From contig CAVSLN010000009.1 in the NCBI GenBank assembly GCA_963728855.1, forward strand, positions 372,001 to 436,000: DNA of 64,000 bases. The letters run 5' to 3'. The notes beneath the pieces were generated by a model, which saw nothing but the letters and a program-made list of their open reading frames with translations, ran no database searches and was not told where the DNA came from. The DNA is from AC-43 sp963728855 (lineage in GTDB: Bacteria; Actinomycetota; Actinomycetes; Mycobacteriales; Micromonosporaceae). A program made the position numbers and the translations under genes. Positions 14,485 to 22,759 of the stretch are shown piece after piece. Every line of letters begins with the position of its first letter. Positions within the stretch are counted from its first letter, which is position 1.

Positions 14485-16122
14485 CTACGACCGTCGGGAG
14501 CGGGCGTTTCCGTTGGCCGGCTGGGCGCCCTCCTCGCCGGACTGCGCGTGCCGGGCGGGCTTGCCGTTGTCCACCGGTACCGGGGGTTCGGCGCCGAGTC
14601 CCTTGACCCAGTCCTCGTACCCGTCCCCCGGTGCGCCCTTCTTCGCGCCGGTCGGCGCGTCCGTGCGGCCTCGATCGCGCCGGCCGAGCCGGAAGCCTCT
14701 ACCCGACTTGGCCGCCACGTCGGTCGTACCCTCGGCGGGCTCTGGGGTTTCCGGCGTCTCGGCGGGTATTGCCGGGGCGGGCTCCGGGGCTTTCGACCGG
14801 CGGCGCCGGCTGGACTGGGCCGGCGGGGCATCGGCCGGCTCGGCGGGCGGCTCCGGCGTCTGCGCCGGCTTAGCGGTCCCGGCGGACCGCTTCGCCTTCG
14901 TCGGCTTCGGGCTCTCCGTGAGCTTCGCGGTCTCGTTGGACTGCTGAGTCCCGGCGGAGACGGCGGACCCGGCTGGTCTCGTCTCTCTCGTCTCCGTGAG
15001 CGCGGCGGGCGCAGGTGAGACCGGCCGGGCCGCCGCGGTTGCCCGTGGGCGCTCCGCCTTGCCGGTGGCCGGCTCGGCGGGTGTCCTGGTCCGGCCACGC
15101 GACCGCGTCCTGCCCGTCGGCGCCTCGGCATCCTCGTCCGTCAGGTCGCCGGCCTGGGGGGCGTCCGGCCAGAGGCTGACCGGCGTGGTCTCCGGCGCGC
15201 TGCGGATCGAGGCGGGGACGGTCGAGGAGGAGAGCTCCGTGGCCTCGTCCGGTTCCGGCGCGTCGGGCGCCGGCGCGGGCGCGGGCGCCGGTTCCGGCGG
15301 GGGCTTGCGCGTCGGGCGCCGCACCACGCCGACGAGCACCGATACGGCGAGCCCGGCGGCGACCGCGATCAGCGCGTACCGGTATGCCGTGCTCTGGCTG
15401 CCGCTGCTCGGCCCGGAAACCAGGTACGCGAAGCCGAGCAGCAGCGGTCCGGCGACACCGCTCGCGGCGACCGCCCGCTTGTCGCTGCCGCCGAACCGGG
15501 CGATCGCGGCGACCGCGAGCGCGATCAGTGCGGGTGGGAGCAGCAGGACGACCGGTACCCAGGCCCCGGTCCCGGGGAGCAGGCCGAGCCGGGCGGTCCC
15601 CCACGAGGCACCCTGGCCCAGGGTCCAGGCCGCCGAGACCAGCCCGGCGACCCAGAGCCACAGCACGTACGTGATGACGTTGCCGGAGACGGCGGGGAAG
15701 GCCAGTACGGCATAGGCGGCCACGACTCCGGCGAGCAGCCCGGCTGCCGCGGCGAGTGCGACGGCGACCCGGGGGTTGCCGGACTCGGCGAGGTGGGTCG
15801 CACCGGCCGGGCGTACCAGGAGGGGGATCATCACCGTGGCGCCCACGGCGGCGGCGACGGCCAGCGCGGCCCGTACCGCCGGGGTGGGCGCGACGGCCAG
15901 CCGTCGCGCGTGCCAGGCGCCGGCGAGCGTACCGCCGATGACCGCCGCGCTGGCCAGGAAGGTGACCCAGGCGAGCTGGGCAGCCCAGGGCGCACCGGTC
16001 GGGAAGTCCTGGTCGAAGCGCAGGATGCCCAGCCCGTATCCGATGCCGAGCTGGCCAGCACCGGCGAGCGCGCCCGCCCCGACCGCGATGCCCAGGGCGT
16101 TTGCCCAGGTCCGTACCGCCAT
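14485..16122 (-). CDS. polytopic membrane protein with long disordered C-terminal tail, function unknown
   Basis: The 545-aa protein starts at ATG 16122. Residues 1-265 hold about seven or eight hydrophobic helices, which end with a GLAVSVLVGVV segment. Residues 270-545 are low-complexity Pro, Ala, Glu, Thr and Arg, and should be cytoplasmic and disordered. Only the motif GDGYEDWVKGLGAEPP near the C-terminus looks conserved. I recognise no transporter signature. It stands alone, convergent with the Scr1 operon. Confidence 0.75.
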   Translation of the reverse strand: MAVRTWANALGIAVGAGALAGAGQLGIGYGLGILRFDQDFPTGAPWAAQLAWVTFLASAAVIGGTLAGAWHARRLAVAPTPAVRAALAVAAAVGATVMIPLLVRPAGATHLAESGNPRVAVALAAAAGLLAGVVAAYAVLAFPAVSGNVITYVLWLWVAGLVSAAWTLGQGASWGTARLGLLPGTGAWVPVVLLLPPALIALAVAAIARFGGSDKRAVAASGVAGPLLLGFAYLVSGPSSGSQSTAYRYALIAVAAGLAVSVLVGVVRRPTRKPPPEPAPAPAPAPDAPEPDEATELSSSTVPASIRSAPETTPVSLWPDAPQAGDLTDEDAEAPTGRTRSRGRTRTPAEPATGKAERPRATAAARPVSPAPAALTETRETRPAGSAVSAGTQQSNETAKLTESPKPTKAKRSAGTAKPAQTPEPPAEPADAPPAQSSRRRRSKAPEPAPAIPAETPETPEPAEGTTDVAAKSGRGFRLGRRDRGRTDAPTGAKKGAPGDGYEDWVKGLGAEPPVPVDNGKPARHAQSGEEGAQPANGNARSRRS

Positions 16123-16488
16123 GCCGGCCAGCCTACCGTCCCGGGCGCGCCGCGCGACCCACCGTCAGGCCAGCCGCGTTGGTACCTCTGACGCGAAGGC
16201 GCTCGTGCTGCCGTACCGCGACTGTCGCACCGACGTGCTCGTCCCCACGCCACGAGGGCAGCGGAAGCCGGACCTGACGCGGCGGGTCGCGGTGTCACCG
16301 TGGCGGCTATGGGGCGTTCGGGCCACTCAGGAACCGTCAACTGGCGATTGCGATTTACGTGGGGATCTGCAACGCTCCAGCCCGGCAGATCTTCGACGCC
16401 AGGCTGGCCACCGTTCCCCGAGTGTCGCGACCAATGGGCGCACCGGACGAACGCGTGGTGGCGCCAAGCGACAATGGAGGCATCATTC
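16123..16488. other. intergenic region upstream of the first roadblock gene
   Basis: About 366 bases without a convincing gene. Base composition is somewhat lower in G+C around 16320-16380 (GATTGCGATTTACG). The only clear signal is GGAGG at 16476-16480 before ATG 16489. Promoters for the two divergent genes should lie here, but no consensus pair stands out. Confidence 0.45.
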
Positions 16489-16860
16489 ATGGCGGATCTG
16501 GACACCACGCTGAAGGAAGCCCTTGCCATTGAGGGCGCGATCGGCGCCGCTCTGGTGGACTATACGAGCGGCATGACCCTCGGCGTGCTCGGCGGCAACG
16601 GTGAGCTCGACCTGGCGATCGCCGCGGCCGGCAACACCGATGTCGTCCGGGCGAAGATGCGTACCCTCGAGTTGCTCAAACTGCCGGACTCGATCGAGGA
16701 CATCCTCATCACCCTCGACACGCAGTACCACCTGATCCGGCCGCTCGCCTCGCGTGGGGGCCGGGGCCTGTTCCTCTACGTTGCGCTGAGCCGCGGCCGC
16801 GCCAACCTCGGGCTCGCCCGTCACAAGTTGCGCAGCATCGAGGCAGAGCTCACGCTCTGA
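16489..16860 (+). CDS. roadblock/LC7-like protein
   Basis: The 123-aa protein (MADLDTTLKEALAIEGAIGA) has the alternating helix and sheet pattern of roadblock domains. LVDYTSGMTLGVLGG is the first hairpin and DILITLDTQYHLIRPL the central strands. Roadblock proteins bind small GTPases of the MglA/CvnD type. ATG 16489 is chosen over ATG 16474 because GGAGG lies 8 bases before it. It is one of three roadblock-type genes within 6 kb. Confidence 0.7.
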   Translation: MADLDTTLKEALAIEGAIGAALVDYTSGMTLGVLGGNGELDLAIAAAGNTDVVRAKMRTLELLKLPDSIEDILITLDTQYHLIRPLASRGGRGLFLYVALSRGRANLGLARHKLRSIEAELTL

Positions 16861-16890
16861 GCCGACCGCTCCCGGTCGGATCCGTCGCCG

Positions 16891-17165
16891 GGGAGGCGGA
16901 ACCGTCAAGGCTGTCCATCCGCCGCTCTCGGCCGCCCGGTCCTACGCGCTCCTCGCGCTCGCCCACCCGGAGTTCAAGGCCCTCGTCGCCGGCGGCCCTG
17001 ACGGACGGGGACCGGGAGCCGGAACGAGAGCCGCCCGGCGTCGTCGCGCCGGGCGTTCCCGTATGGTTCGCGCTGGTCGCCAGCGACTCCTTCGAAGCGG
17101 ATACCCGGACACTCGACCGGGTATCCGCCGGGCTGCCGAGACTGACCTGCCGTAGGAACCACTGA
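16891..17165 (+). pseudogene. possible frameshifted gene remnant between two roadblock genes
   Basis: No intact ORF with a start fits here, yet two frames read like protein. One gives AARSYALLALAHPEFKALVAG (about 16930-16995). The other gives VPVWFALVASDSFEADTRTL (about 17056-17115) and runs to a TGA at 17163-17165. A shift near 17000 would join them. The second frame has no ATG, GTG or TTG of its own. I could not assign a family. The call rests only on amino-acid composition and should be treated as tentative. Confidence 0.3.
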
Positions 17166-17178
17166 AAGGAAACCGGCG

Positions 17179-17661
17179 ATGGAGTTGTCCCATTCGGAGC
17201 TGGCGGGTGCGGTGCGCGCCGAGTTGACGGCCCTGCGCGAGGGGGTCACTGGCGTACGCGGTTCGGTCCTCGCCAGCGCCGACGGGCTACTGATCATGCA
17301 CGACAACGGCAGCGGGCCGGAACCGCATGACCTCGCCGCGCTCGCCGCCGCGTCGGTCGGGGTGGGGCGCCAGACCGCCCTGGCCCTGCGCCACGGCGCA
17401 TTCCAAGAGTCGACCGTGCGCAGCCACCGCGGGTACTTCGCGGTGTACGCGGTCGCGGACCTGGCCCTGCTGGCCGTCGTAGGTGACGACGGAATGAACG
17501 TGGCCCGCCTGCACCTGGAGGCTCGTGCGGTGACGCCCCGCCTCGTCGAGCTGCTGCAGGCGGCCCGGTCGGAGGCGATACCGGACCTGACGGCGAACGC
17601 CCGCCATGCCGAGCTCAGCCCGCTCTCCACCGGCCCCCTCAGCCAGCGCAGAGGGCACTGA
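17179..17661 (+). CDS. roadblock/LC7 domain protein
   Basis: This 160-aa protein begins at ATG 17179 behind GAAAGGAAAC. It shows the roadblock core GVRGSVLASADGLLIM, LAALAAASVGVGRQTALAL, RGYFAVYAVADLALLAVVG and NVARLHLEARAVTPRLVELL. The last 30 residues are a polar tail. It is likely a regulator of a CvnD/MglA-like GTPase, but no such GTPase is encoded in the window. Confidence 0.85.
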   Translation: MELSHSELAGAVRAELTALREGVTGVRGSVLASADGLLIMHDNGSGPEPHDLAALAAASVGVGRQTALALRHGAFQESTVRSHRGYFAVYAVADLALLAVVGDDGMNVARLHLEARAVTPRLVELLQAARSEAIPDLTANARHAELSPLSTGPLSQRRGH

Positions 17662-17710
17662 GCGGCCACCGCGCACGTCGCGGCCGGGTGCGGCGCCGGT
17701 TCGGGTCACG

Positions 17711-18877
17711 CTATTCAAGCAGGCGCCAGCGGCCGGAGCGGGCGACGACGGTGGTGAGGGCCCGGGGCGTCAGGCCGGAGTGGTTGTCCGGGGTGAACCG
17801 GACCTGCCCGGACAGCCCGTCGAAAGCGCTGCCCTCCATGATGTCGCGCGTCTTCCGGTGCGTCGGGCCACCGGCGGTACGGATCGCGTCCGCGATGAGC
17901 CGTACCGCGTCGGCGGCGTAGGTCGAGTACCCGGTGAACGTCCCGAACCTGGACGTGTAGTCGTCGAACCAGCGCTTCCGGGCGATGTTCGCCGGCGTGG
18001 TGGCGATCAGGTCGTCGATGACCAGCGTCTGCGGCGCGACCATGATGGCGCCTTCCGAGCCGCTGGCGCCCGGTCCGGAGAGGAACAGGTCGCCCGCGGC
18101 GGTGGCGTCGAAGAAGATCCGCCCGGGGTACCCCGCCTCACGCGCGCTCTTCGCGGCCAGCGTCGCCTGCTCGGGCAAGGTGGCGACCACCAGTGCGTCC
18201 GGGTTGTTCTGGACCGCCGCCCGTACCGGCTGGGCCAGGTCGGTGTCGGTGACTCTGCACACCTGGTGGCTCACCACGCTGGCCGCGACCTTGGTCGCCT
18301 GCGCGTTGATCGCGGCCTGCGCGTCGTTCCCGTCGACGCCGTCGGTGCTCAGCACGGCGATCGTGTGTACGCCGGCACCGCCCAGGTCGGTGGCCAGTAC
18401 CGCGGCACTGTCATCGGCGTTCGGGCCGAGCTTGAACACGTACCGGCGGTCGGTGACCGGCCGGGTGACCGCGCTGGCCGGGGCCAGGCTCACCGTCGGG
18501 ATTTCTTTGTCCCGGACGATTCCCGCCACATTGAGGAGGCACTCGCTGCACACCCCGGTGATGATCGCCGCGACGCCGGGCTCCGTGGTGAAGCCATCGA
18601 CGTTGCCCACCGACACGACCGGGTCGCTGTGGTTGTCCTTGGGCTCCAGGACCAGGCGCCGCCCGTTCACCCCGCCCTGCGCGTTGAGCTGGTCGATCCT
18701 GAGCTGGAGGGCCCGTTGGTACACCGTACCGATGGCCGCGTACGCGCCGGAGAGCTCGAGGTCGGCACCGATCACCAGCGGGGACGTACCAGCGGGCGCG
18801 GCGCCGACCGTACAGGCCGCGGACGACAGCGGTAACAGGGCGGCGGACACCAGCACCGCGGCGCGGATCAGCCTCAC
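17711..18877 (-). CDS. branched-chain amino acid-type ABC transporter substrate-binding lipoprotein
   Basis: The 388-aa protein starts at GTG 18877. It has a lipoprotein signal peptide with lipobox LSSAAC (Cys22). The mature part is a type I periplasmic-binding fold of the LivK class, with LVIGADLELSGAYAAIG, LRIDQLNAQGGVNGRRL and GYSTYAADAVRLIADAI. No permease or ATPase lies nearby, so it is an orphan binding protein. Its position next to roadblock and sensor-kinase genes suggests, by inference, a ligand-sensing role. Confidence 0.85.
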   Translation of the reverse strand: MRLIRAAVLVSAALLPLSSAACTVGAAPAGTSPLVIGADLELSGAYAAIGTVYQRALQLRIDQLNAQGGVNGRRLVLEPKDNHSDPVVSVGNVDGFTTEPGVAAIITGVCSECLLNVAGIVRDKEIPTVSLAPASAVTRPVTDRRYVFKLGPNADDSAAVLATDLGGAGVHTIAVLSTDGVDGNDAQAAINAQATKVAASVVSHQVCRVTDTDLAQPVRAAVQNNPDALVVATLPEQATLAAKSAREAGYPGRIFFDATAAGDLFLSGPGASGSEGAIMVAPQTLVIDDLIATTPANIARKRWFDDYTSRFGTFTGYSTYAADAVRLIADAIRTAGGPTHRKTRDIMEGSAFDGLSGQVRFTPDNHSGLTPRALTTVVARSGRWRLLE

Positions 18878-19319
18878 CAGAATCCTTCCCGAGTCCCTTG
18901 AGCGCGTCTGTCCATTGTGGACTGTCGAGCGTGCCGGTGTTGCTCACCATGCCAACCGGGCGCCGACGGGTCAAGCCGCCGTCGGTTCCCGTGGCACGCG
19001 ACGTGCGAATCCCCTTGAGCGTTCATGTGTGTCGTCCGCCGACAGTCGTCGTAAAGTTCGTGTGAACTCGATCTCGTCGGCAATTCCGCCGGAGCGATAT
19101 TCGTGCTGGTCAAAGCGCTTCATACATCAGTTGGTGGTCATGCGGAGAGGACCATTCGATATTGCGCGACCCGATTACTTCCGCCCGAGGCTTCCATAAG
19201 GGGCATCGGACGTGATGAAATCGCGGCCGTGCCGCGTGGTGTGGGGCCGCGCAGGGCGGGCTAGGCGTACGGAGGGTCGTCGCGCCGAGCGCACCGCGGT
19301 TGCGACGAAAGGTGGCGAC
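18878..19319. other. intergenic region between the binding protein and the sensor kinase
   Basis: About 440 bases with no supported gene if the kinase starts at GTG 19320. It holds an iterated palindrome (GTCCATTGTGGAC, 18910-18922) and a short inverted repeat GTTC-GTGT-GAAC (about 19057-19068). A relatively A+T-rich stretch runs from 19030 to 19200. The divergent promoters should be here. Confidence 0.5.
18910..18922. repeat. iterated palindrome copy (GTCCATTGTGGAC)
   Basis: Intergenic copy of the 13-bp iterated palindrome, about 30 bases upstream of the start of the binding-protein gene. Flanked by CT and TG, so the arms extend imperfectly. Confidence 0.7.
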
Positions 19320-22019
19320 GTGAGCACGCGGACGAGTGCACCGGTACCCGGACGCGGCAAGCGCGCCGTCGGTACGTTCGCCGGCCGGCGACGGCACAGC
19401 CGGTTGAGCCTGCGCGATGCCCGGATCCGCGCCAAGCTCGGCATCATCCTGGCCATCCCGATCCTCGCGATCGTGAGCCTCGCGGTGGACCGCCTGGTCG
19501 ACGGCGGGCAGCGGGCCGCATCCGCACGGCTGGCCGCGTCGCTCACCGCGTTGTCGGCGGACATCGCCGATGTCACGCACAATCTGCAGAAGGAGCGTAT
19601 GGACGCCGGGCCGGTGCTCGACAAGGCGCCCGGCGCGGCGGCGTCCTTCACCAAGCAGACCGCGGTGACCGACGCGGCGCTCGGCGCGTACGAGACGCAC
19701 CGGCGCCAGCTGACCGCGGTGCCGCCTGCCGTCAACGACCGGCTCACCCGGATAGACCAGCAACTGTCCACCGTGAACGCCGTGCGGGGGCAGGTCACCG
19801 GGGGACAGGCCACCGCGGTCGGCGCGGTCGTCATGCGGTACGGCGTGATCATCGACGACCTTGTCGCCTACCACGGCCAGGTCGCCCAGGTGGTCACCGA
19901 CCAGCACCTGGCCACCTCGCTCCGGGCGGTGGCCGCGTTCGCGCTCGCCAAGGCGCGCACCGCGGACGAGCAGGCGACCGGGTACGCGGCACTGTCCACC
20001 GGCATCCTCGACTCCCAGCAGTACGGCTCCTTCCTGGCCACCCTGACCGGGCAGGAGTCGGCACTGCGTGACTTCGACCTCAACGCGACCGACGAGCAGC
20101 GCTCCCTCGTCGACTCGACGATCACCGGCGACGCCGTAGAGCTGGCCGACCAGGTCGCCCAGCAGGTGGGCCGGTCGGTCGGTCGCCCGGTCGCCCTGCT
20201 CACCGCGGACGAGCTGGCGCGCGCGCTCGGCGCCGTGGTGGACCTGATGCGCCGGGCGGAGCAGCAGCTCGACGCGGCGCTGACCGCCGGCGCCAACGCG
20301 CTGGGGGCATCCGTGGGGCGGGAGGTGGCGGTCGAGTCGACGCTGGTGGTCAGCACCATCGTGCTCGCCCTCGTGGTCGCCCTCTTCGTGGCCTGGGCGC
20401 TGTCCCGCTCGCTGTCCCAGCTGCGCGAGGGCGCGATGGCCGTGGTCGGGCGGGAGCTGCCCGACGCGGTCGCGCGGCTGCGTGACATCCGGGAGACGGG
20501 CGACAGCTCGCCGGACCAGATCGTGGCGCAGCTGAAGGACCCGGTACGGATCGACAGCCGGGACGAGATCGGCCAGGTGGCCCAGGCGTTCAACGCGGTA
20601 CACCGGGAGGCGGTACGGGTCGCGGCCGAGCAGGCGGCGCTGCGTACCAGTGTCTCGGCCATGTTCCTGAACCTGGCCCGCCGGTCGCAGGCCCTGGTCG
20701 ACCGGATGATCGGCGAGCTGGACACGATCGAGCGTGGCGAGGAGGACCCGAAGCGGCTGGCCAGGCTGTTCCAGCTCGACCACCTGGCCACCCGGATGCG
20801 CCGCAACGACGAGAACCTACTGGTGCTCGCGGGGGCCGACTCCAGCTCGCCGCGCCGCGACAACGCCCTGCTCGCCGACGTGCTGCGCGCCGCGCAGTCG
20901 GAGGTCGAGCTCTACAGCCGGATCGAGTTCGACACGGTCGACCTCGACGTGTCGGTGAGCTCACACGCGGTCAACGACGTGGTACGCCTGCTCGCCGAGC
21001 TGTTCGACAACGCCACCCGGTTCTCCGCGCCGGAGACGACGGTGGTGGCGGATGGCCGGAGGATCGGCGACTATGTGCTGATCCAGATCGAAGACCGGGG
21101 CCTGGGAATGGCGGCGGAGCAGATGCGCCTGCTCAACGAGCGGCTGGAGGAGCCGCCGACGGTTGACGTCACCGCGTTCCGGATGATGGGCCTCGCCGTG
21201 GTGTCCCGGCTGGCCAGCCGGTACCGGATCCGGGTGGAGCTGCGCGCCAACCCGGAGGGCGGCACGATCACCAGTGTCACGCTGCCGACCGGGGTCCTGG
21301 TCCTGCCACAGCTGCGCGGCCGGGAGCCGGTCGTCGCCCGGGCCCGCTCGGCCTTCGGTGTCGAGCAGGGCATGCTTGCCGCGGCGTCGAGCCGGCCGTT
21401 GCCGCAGCTGCCCGGACTGGCCGGCAGCGGGGCGCCGGCGGGCGGGGTACTGACCGTCGATGTCGAGCCGACCGTTGACGTGCTCGGGCTCCCGACCGGC
21501 GCGCACGTGACGGAGCTGGCCGACTGCACCACCGAGATGCCGATCTTCCAGTCCATGGAGGCGGTCTGGTTCCGGGGCACGGAGGAACCGGATCCGGGCC
21601 GCGGGGGAGGCGGGCCGGATCCGGATCCCGTACCGCACCGGAACCGGGCGGCCGCGTCCGGCTCGGACCGGTCGGACGGCTCGACCGCCGGGCCCTCCGC
21701 ACCGGCCAGGGCGCCCCGGTCGCCCGTACCTCCGCCAACGTCTGGGCCTGACGACGATGGTTGGCGTACTGTCGCTGATGACGGCTGGCGTGCGGCCGCG
21801 GCCGCCGCCCAGCCGACCAACGCCGGAACCACCCGCTCGGGCCTGCCCAAGCGGGTCCCGGCGGCCCAGCTCGTCCCCGGTGCGGTGGACGCGCGCAACA
21901 CCGACGCCCACGCCAAGCGCACCCCCGACAACGTCCGCGGCCTGCTCTCCGCCTATCACCGCGGAGTGCAGCGGGGCCGCTCCGGCGGCGGGCGACCCGA
22001 AACCGAGGAGAACCATTGA
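19320..22019 (+). CDS. nitrate/nitrite-sensing-domain sensor histidine kinase (CvnA-like)
   Basis: The protein is about 899 aa. It has an N-terminal basic region, TM1 (LGIILAIPILAIVSLAV) and an extracellular helical NIT-type sensor domain. TM2 (STLVVSTIVLALVVALFVAWAL), a HAMP segment and a histidine kinase-like ATPase domain follow. The ATPase domain has an N-box (ELFDNATRFSAPE), a G1 box (EDRGLGMA) and the VTLPTG end. The Pro-rich tail of about 250 residues is typical of conservon kinases. GTG 19320 is preferred because GAAAGGTGG precedes it. GTG 19212 and ATG 19215 are in-frame alternatives. The stop overlaps the next start by one base. Confidence 0.88.
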   Translation: MSTRTSAPVPGRGKRAVGTFAGRRRHSRLSLRDARIRAKLGIILAIPILAIVSLAVDRLVDGGQRAASARLAASLTALSADIADVTHNLQKERMDAGPVLDKAPGAAASFTKQTAVTDAALGAYETHRRQLTAVPPAVNDRLTRIDQQLSTVNAVRGQVTGGQATAVGAVVMRYGVIIDDLVAYHGQVAQVVTDQHLATSLRAVAAFALAKARTADEQATGYAALSTGILDSQQYGSFLATLTGQESALRDFDLNATDEQRSLVDSTITGDAVELADQVAQQVGRSVGRPVALLTADELARALGAVVDLMRRAEQQLDAALTAGANALGASVGREVAVESTLVVSTIVLALVVALFVAWALSRSLSQLREGAMAVVGRELPDAVARLRDIRETGDSSPDQIVAQLKDPVRIDSRDEIGQVAQAFNAVHREAVRVAAEQAALRTSVSAMFLNLARRSQALVDRMIGELDTIERGEEDPKRLARLFQLDHLATRMRRNDENLLVLAGADSSSPRRDNALLADVLRAAQSEVELYSRIEFDTVDLDVSVSSHAVNDVVRLLAELFDNATRFSAPETTVVADGRRIGDYVLIQIEDRGLGMAAEQMRLLNERLEEPPTVDVTAFRMMGLAVVSRLASRYRIRVELRANPEGGTITSVTLPTGVLVLPQLRGREPVVARARSAFGVEQGMLAAASSRPLPQLPGLAGSGAPAGGVLTVDVEPTVDVLGLPTGAHVTELADCTTEMPIFQSMEAVWFRGTEEPDPGRGGGGPDPDPVPHRNRAAASGSDRSDGSTAGPSAPARAPRSPVPPPTSGPDDDGWRTVADDGWRAAAAAAQPTNAGTTRSGLPKRVPAAQLVPGAVDARNTDAHAKRTPDNVRGLLSAYHRGVQRGRSGGGRPETEENH

Positions 22020-22438
22020 TGACCAGGCCGGGAGCCGGAGCCATGCAGAACATGGCCTGGCTGCTGAACAACTTCGCCGACCAGGTGGCCGGCATCGCGC
22101 ACGTGGTGGCGGTGTCCGCCGACGGTCTGTTGCTGGCTTCCTCCCGGCTGCTGCCCGAGGACCGCGCCGACCAGCTCGCCGCCATCTCGGCCGGGGTGGT
22201 CAGCCTGACCCAGGGCACGTCCCGCTACTTCAACGGCGGCGAGGTGCTCCAGACGATCATCGAGATGGACGGCGGGTACCTGTTCCTGATGTCGATCAGC
22301 GACGGTGCCTGCCTGGCCGTCCTGGCCAGCCGCAACTGTGACGTCGGCCAGGTCGGGTACGAGATGGCGCTGCTGGTCGAACGGGTCGGCCAGGCGCTGA
22401 CCCCCGCGGCACGACAGAGCACCGTCACGCACGCCTGA
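22019..22438 (+). CDS. roadblock/LC7 domain protein (CvnB-like)
   Basis: The 139-aa protein starts at ATG 22019 with GAGGAG about 9 bases upstream. MAWLLNNFADQVAGIAHVVAVSADGLLLA is close to the conservon CvnB consensus. LASRNCDVGQVGYEMALLVERVG closes the domain. In Streptomyces, CvnB works with the sensor kinase CvnA, DUF742 protein CvnC and GTPase CvnD in a membrane complex. Tight overlap with the kinase gene supports the same unit here. Confidence 0.92.
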   Translation: MTRPGAGAMQNMAWLLNNFADQVAGIAHVVAVSADGLLLASSRLLPEDRADQLAAISAGVVSLTQGTSRYFNGGEVLQTIIEMDGGYLFLMSISDGACLAVLASRNCDVGQVGYEMALLVERVGQALTPAARQSTVTHA

Positions 22439-22452
22439 CCCAGGGGGGCGCC

Positions 22453-22704
22453 ATGGGACAGCCCGAGGAGGACCTGCGCGGCGTGCTGGTCCGGCCGTAC
22501 GCGCTTACCCGTGGGCGTACCGAACCGTTGCGGAAGATCGCCATCGAGGCCATCCTGCTGACCGAGGCGCTGGCGATCGCGCCGGAGGTACCGCTGATCC
22601 TGTGTGACGCGCGGCAGCGGGAGTCGGTGAAGCACATACTGATCGGGGTGGTCGAGCACGCGATCGCCTCGCTGCGCGTCGAGCTGGCTCAGGCGGGCGG
22701 CTGA
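22453..22704 (+). CDS. DUF742 protein (CvnC-like), short form
   Basis: The 83-aa protein has the DUF742 opening VRPYALTRGRTEPL. It lacks much of the winged-helix middle seen in full-length members of about 120 aa. GGGGGGC precedes ATG 22453, 14 bases after the cvnB stop. The conservon should continue with the GTPase gene cvnD, but a convergent broken gene begins at once. The last part of DUF742 and cvnD may have been lost. Confidence 0.8.
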   Translation: MGQPEEDLRGVLVRPYALTRGRTEPLRKIAIEAILLTEALAIAPEVPLILCDARQRESVKHILIGVVEHAIASLRVELAQAGG

Positions 22705-22759
22705 TTTCGCCGCGCGTCGCTGGCTGCGCCCGCGCCGCGGACGCCGGCCGGGTGTTTGT

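Noticed and set aside
22225..22759. C-terminal extension of the broken membrane protein
   Set aside because: This part of the frame is antisense to the DUF742 and roadblock genes and loses membrane-protein character after LNALLGPT.
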